Assembly (NCBI GenBank): GCA_016201825.1
Contig: JACQCD010000136.1
Span: 1-46,236, forward strand
Length of the DNA stretch: 46,236 bases
DNA from: Nitrospirota bacterium
GTDB taxonomy: Bacteria > Nitrospirota > Nitrospiria > 2-01-FULL-66-17
Direction of reading: 5' to 3'
In this document: positions 43,252-46,236 of the stretch, piece after piece
How positions within the stretch are numbered: the first letter of the stretch is position 1
Layout: every line of letters starts with the position of its first letter
Made by a program: the position numbers and the translations under genes
The notes under the pieces: model-generated
Told to the model about the DNA's origin: nothing
The model's input: the letters and a program-made list of their open reading frames with translations, nothing else
Database searches by the model: none

Positions 43252-44869
43252 GCTTTTCTATTGCTAAATCGATCGCCGGTCTAACAGATTTAAATGCATC
43301 AAGAGCCTGGGATATGTCCTGTTGCGAGTGAGCGGAGCTTACTGTCATACGAATACGGGCTTCCCCTCTTTTTACCGCTGGCCGAATAAATGAACTGACA
43401 TACACACCTCGATCTTCAAGCGAACGAACAATCTCGTACGTCGTCTGTTCATGGCCAATGAGGATCGACACGATGGCCGATTCGGTGGCGCTGATTTTAA
43501 ACCCCAGCTCTTTCAGCCCCTCTTTTAATTGATGCATGTTCGACCAAAGCCGCGTGCGGAGGGACTCATCGGTTTTGAGAATTCGAAGCGCCTCTAACAA
43601 ACCCGCTGTCGTGGCCGGAGGAAGGCTGGTCGTGAAAAGAAATCCTTTCGAAAAGTGCCGGAGGTAATCACCAATGTACTTCTGACAGGCGACAAAGCCG
43701 CCAATCCCGCCCAGCACGCCACTCAAAGTCCCCATGTCGAGTTCAATATGTCCGTTCATGTGGAAATGATCAGCGGTTCCGGCCCCTCGAGGCCCCAACA
43801 CCCCGAAGCCATGAGCATCGTCAACCATCACCGGAATGTGATGAGCTGAAGCCAGGGCTTGAATTTCAGGAAGGCGAGCGAGGTCGCCCTCGATGCTGTA
43901 GACCCCATCGACGATGAGCAAGTTACGACTCCCTTTGACGCGCTGAATCTTGCGCCCCAAATCATCAATCGAGTTATGCCGGAACGGCACAATCTTCGCG
44001 GCGCTAAAAATACAGCCATCGATGACGCTGACGTGGACCTTCTCGTCAATAAACACGACGTCGTCCTTTTTCAGCAACCCGGTCAGAATTCCAATATTCG
44101 CCAGGTATCCGCCTCCAAAGACTAAGGCGGTTTCGGTGCCCTTAAAGTCCGCGATTCCCTGTTCGAGTTCCTCGTGCAGGTTGAGCGTGCCGTTCAACAC
44201 GCGCGATCCGGCGCTGGTGCCATAACGCTCCACCGCTTTACGCGCCGCTTCTTTCACGCGCGGATCGTGAGACAATCCCAAATAGTCATTGGTACCAAAC
44301 GAAATAAGCTCTCGTCCGTTAATGACGATTCGAGCCGGGTGCGTCGCTTCGGTCTGCCTGAAAATGGTATAGGTGGACTTCCAGTCTCCCACCCGACTGG
44401 CAAACGATGCGCACTCGCGAAACACCCCGTAGTCCTTACGCCTATTTGTGACTCTCCGCTCTAGTTGATGAGCCGCAGCCGCGTTGCGCCGCTCACCCAC
44501 CCGACGTTCTCGGACACTGCCGCCAAGTGAACTCAAATAGGTGTGAAGCTTTCTCCGTTCGCTCTCTCTGTCGAACATCAGCTCAGCAGCGCAGATAGCG
44601 CGGCCGAGGACCGACGGCCTTTGCCTCACCGGCTTGAGCGTCACCGAGGCGTGAGAAGCTTTCGGAAATTCGAACCGGACTCTTGATCTGACCCCAGATG
44701 TGAACAGTCCTTCCTCCGCCTCGAAACACACCCCGTGTCGCGAAAGGTCCAGCACCTGACATGGAATTATTTTCTCTGCCCCGTCTTGTGATGCGACGAG
44801 AATCTCGGCTTGCAGTTGAGTGGCAACCCGTGGCTCTTTGCGCCGCTGAAACGAGGTGCTTATCGTCAT
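43244..44869 (-). CDS. PilZ domain fused to alpha-oxoamine synthase-like protein lacking the PLP lysine
   Basis: 541 residues. Residues 1-110 form a PilZ-type c-di-GMP domain with RRKEPR (9-14) and DLSRHG (41-46), matching RxxxR and (D/N)xSxxG. After a basic linker, 150-535 is a class I/II aminotransferase fold of the alpha-oxoamine synthase group: FGTNDYLGLS, GTSAGSRVLNGTLNLHEELE, stacking His279 and PLP-ring Asp350/His353 in VMVDDAHG. The Schiff-base lysine position reads GTLSGVLGG, with Gly384 where AONS/KBL/SPT have Lys. AGGAGAAG precedes the ATG at 44869. It is first of a three-gene unit with two kinases. It is similar to SPT or CqsA-like enzymes more than to BioF. Catalysis by the usual mechanism is doubtful. 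Confidence 0.88.
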   Translation of the reverse strand: MTISTSFQRRKEPRVATQLQAEILVASQDGAEKIIPCQVLDLSRHGVCFEAEEGLFTSGVRSRVRFEFPKASHASVTLKPVRQRPSVLGRAICAAELMFDRESERRKLHTYLSSLGGSVRERRVGERRNAAAAHQLERRVTNRRKDYGVFRECASFASRVGDWKSTYTIFRQTEATHPARIVINGRELISFGTNDYLGLSHDPRVKEAARKAVERYGTSAGSRVLNGTLNLHEELEQGIADFKGTETALVFGGGYLANIGILTGLLKKDDVVFIDEKVHVSVIDGCIFSAAKIVPFRHNSIDDLGRKIQRVKGSRNLLIVDGVYSIEGDLARLPEIQALASAHHIPVMVDDAHGFGVLGPRGAGTADHFHMNGHIELDMGTLSGVLGGIGGFVACQKYIGDYLRHFSKGFLFTTSLPPATTAGLLEALRILKTDESLRTRLWSNMHQLKEGLKELGFKISATESAIVSILIGHEQTTYEIVRSLEDRGVYVSSFIRPAVKRGEARIRMTVSSAHSQQDISQALDAFKSVRPAIDLAIEKHG

Positions 44870-44989
44870 TCTGCTTCTCCTCGGGTGATCAATCGGCTTA
44901 CCAACTGCATCGCCTGCTTTACTTCTCCAGGCTCTATGTTAACGTTATGGGCAATGCTGGCGGTACAATCATATTCCCGGAGGGGATTC

Positions 44990-46114
44990 ATGGGATTGAG
45001 GCTTCGATCATCTTGCGTCATCCTGGTCGCATTCAGCGCGATAAGTGTAGCACACGGTGTTGCGTATGCCGGCGGATTCGGACTGGATGAGCAAGGTGCG
45101 GCTGCCATGGGACGGGCCAACGCGTTTGCGGCGCAGGCTGATGATCCCACAGCGCTCTTCTATAACCCGGCGGGTATCGGTCAACTTCACGGAACGCAGC
45201 TTAGCCTCGGAACCACGCTGATAACGCCTTCGACAACCTTCGAGAGCACGAGCACTACTCTCTCAACCGACACAACCGCTGCGTTATTCTATCCCCCGAC
45301 GCTGTATGTCACCCATGAAATCCGTCGCGATCTGCACGTCGGCCTCGGCGTGTTTACGCCGTTCGGCCTCTCAACCAAGTGGCCATCCGACTGGGAGGGC
45401 CGGTACCTGACGACGTTTTCCGAGATCAATACCTATTACATCAATCCCAACATCGCGTGGAGCCCGAACGCGCGCGTCCACGTGGCAGCGGGTATCAGTT
45501 ACGTGCCGTCTTCCGTCACGCTGAGAAGTAAAGTCGAGCTCACCCCGCTTCCGGACGGAGCCTCGGACATCAAAGCCACCGGAGACGGATGGGGTTACAA
45601 TGTGGCACTCTTGGCGTCGCTTCCCGCTCAGACCAGTTTGGGTGTGTCCTTCCGAAGCGCGGTGACCGTCGACTATCACGGGGATGGAACGTTCAGCCCT
45701 TCGGCACTTTTGGGACCGCCCCAACCAGTTCGGTCGTCGCTGACCCTCCCCCCGATCCTGACGGTGGGGCTGGCGAACCACTCGTGGGACCGGCTTACCC
45801 TGGAAGCCGATGCACAGTGGGTAGGATGGACCAGCGTCGACAAGATCACGATCGACTTCACCGACCCCTCGTCTCCTTTTCCCGACGTTGAAACCCCCAA
45901 AAATTGGCGAAACAGTTACTCCCTGCGGTTTGGCGCCGAGCGCCAACTCGATCCCTTGACGGTCCGAGCGGGCTACGCCTACGACATCACACCGATCCCC
46001 TCGGAAACGATCGATCCATCCCTCCCCGATGCCGACAAACACACCTTTGCAGTTGGCGGGGGTTACCAACTCGGCGAGGTCACCATCGACCTCGCCTCAG
46101 TAGTGTCCGGTTAA
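44990..46114 (+). CDS. FadL/OmpP1/TodX-type outer membrane protein, C-terminally truncated
   Basis: 374 residues. The signal peptide (SSCVILVAFSAISVAHGVAYA) is followed by the FadL N-terminal plug motif GFGLDEQGAAAMGRANAFAA and DDPTALFYNPAG. Repeating beta strands follow (LHVGLGVFTPFGLSTKWPSD, WEGRYLTTFSEINTYYINPN). FadL proteins import hydrophobic compounds across the outer membrane. The ATG at 44990 follows GGAGGGG and is chosen over the ORF-track start. The end (VTIDLASVVSG) lacks the last one or two beta strands and the terminal aromatic residue expected of a barrel. The final codons and stop derive from TAGTGTCCGGTTAAG, which looks like an insertion-element end. Confidence 0.85.
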   Translation: MGLRLRSSCVILVAFSAISVAHGVAYAGGFGLDEQGAAAMGRANAFAAQADDPTALFYNPAGIGQLHGTQLSLGTTLITPSTTFESTSTTLSTDTTAALFYPPTLYVTHEIRRDLHVGLGVFTPFGLSTKWPSDWEGRYLTTFSEINTYYINPNIAWSPNARVHVAAGISYVPSSVTLRSKVELTPLPDGASDIKATGDGWGYNVALLASLPAQTSLGVSFRSAVTVDYHGDGTFSPSALLGPPQPVRSSLTLPPILTVGLANHSWDRLTLEADAQWVGWTSVDKITIDFTDPSSPFPDVETPKNWRNSYSLRFGAERQLDPLTVRAGYAYDITPIPSETIDPSLPDADKHTFAVGGGYQLGEVTIDLASVVSG

Positions 46115-46236
46115 GAACGGGCTCATGTTGCTAAAACCCTTGCGCTGTGCGGCTTTCCACGATATTCGGCGTGTCTCCGACTTGAACGGCCATCAGCCGA
46201 TCGGCCAAGCTCCCGGGAGTTCCCTCGCCGGAGAGC
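46099..46236 (-). mobile_element. Possible insertion sequence end, partial
   Basis: From TAGTGTCCGGTTAAGAACGG onward the sequence no longer matches the FadL reading frame. On the reverse strand an open frame (SLADRLMAVQVGDTPNIVES) comes in from the window edge and ends at TAG (46133-46131), followed by CTTAACCGGACACTA. TTAACCGGACACTA-type ends recur in my memory at the termini of IS elements. The transposase family cannot be named from about 34 codons. Confidence 0.4.

Noticed and set aside
43244-44869. Reading the aminotransferase as BioF to pair with bioB
   Set aside because: It is 19 kb from bioB, has a PilZ domain, lacks the PLP lysine, and is operonic with kinases, so biotin synthesis is not supported.

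Overview
The window is GC-rich, gene-dense bacterial chromosome from a diderm (Gram-negative) organism. Evidence for an outer membrane includes a FadL-type porin, several lipobox lipoproteins, a TonB/ExbB/ExbD-type machine, an outer-membrane lipoprotein-sorting (LolA-like) protein and the Gram-negative form of YidC with a long periplasmic domain. The mix of a myxobacteria-like TPR/ExbB/ExbD/AgmX cluster, type IV pseudopilins, many sensory proteins and a DUF6429/GDCCVxC pair suggests a Nitrospirota-like or deltaproteobacterial-like lineage. That placement is inference; no rRNA is present to settle it.

Layout. 1-2.3 kb (minus): a GAF-GGDEF cyclase cut by the window edge, joined head-on to a PilV-like pseudopilin, then a FimT/GspH pseudopilin and a PilX-like remnant broken at a short GGGGTCAC repeat. 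2.3-6.8 kb (minus): DUF6429, GDCCVxC protein, mnmE, yidC, yidD, rnpA and rpmH, the classic rpmH block, read from a perfect-consensus promoter and lacking jag and dnaA. 6.9-11.9 kb (plus): pyrE, a LolA-like protein, a HAMP-GAF sensor without output domain, and an ECF sigma/anti-sigma pair. 11.9-20.6 kb (minus): clpX, clpP and tig, three tRNAs (Leu, Lys, Arg), PBP1A, a YifB/ComM AAA protein and a small lipoprotein. 20.7-24.1 kb (minus): patatin, a ParA fused to a glycogen-binding domain, an AT-rich gap and bioB. 24.3-33.9 kb (plus): FN3 lipoprotein, three TPR proteins, a small exported protein, ExbB, two ExbD and an AgmX/TonB-like protein, mostly with overlapping start/stop codons. 33.9-38.5 kb (minus): rimO, a beta-propeller lipoprotein, tRNA-Arg, tRNA-Pro, rdgB and rph. 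38.5-44.9 kb (minus): a three-gene signalling operon. 45.0-46.1 kb (plus): a FadL-type porin that appears truncated at an IS-like end.

Working together. The 24-34 kb cluster looks like a proton-motive-force driven, envelope-spanning machine: ExbB/ExbD stator, TonB/AgmX transducer and periplasmic/outer-membrane TPR scaffolds, comparable to the Agl/Glt gliding motors. The 38.5-44.9 kb operon pairs a PilZ-fused alpha-oxoamine synthase homologue with a multi-membrane-span hybrid kinase and a receiver-kinase. Its architecture recalls CqsA/CqsS and LqsA/LqsS, but the synthase homologue lacks the PLP-binding lysine. This operon is the strongest candidate for an undescribed system in the window.

The GC-rich antisense frames produce many long shadow ORFs, which are omitted.
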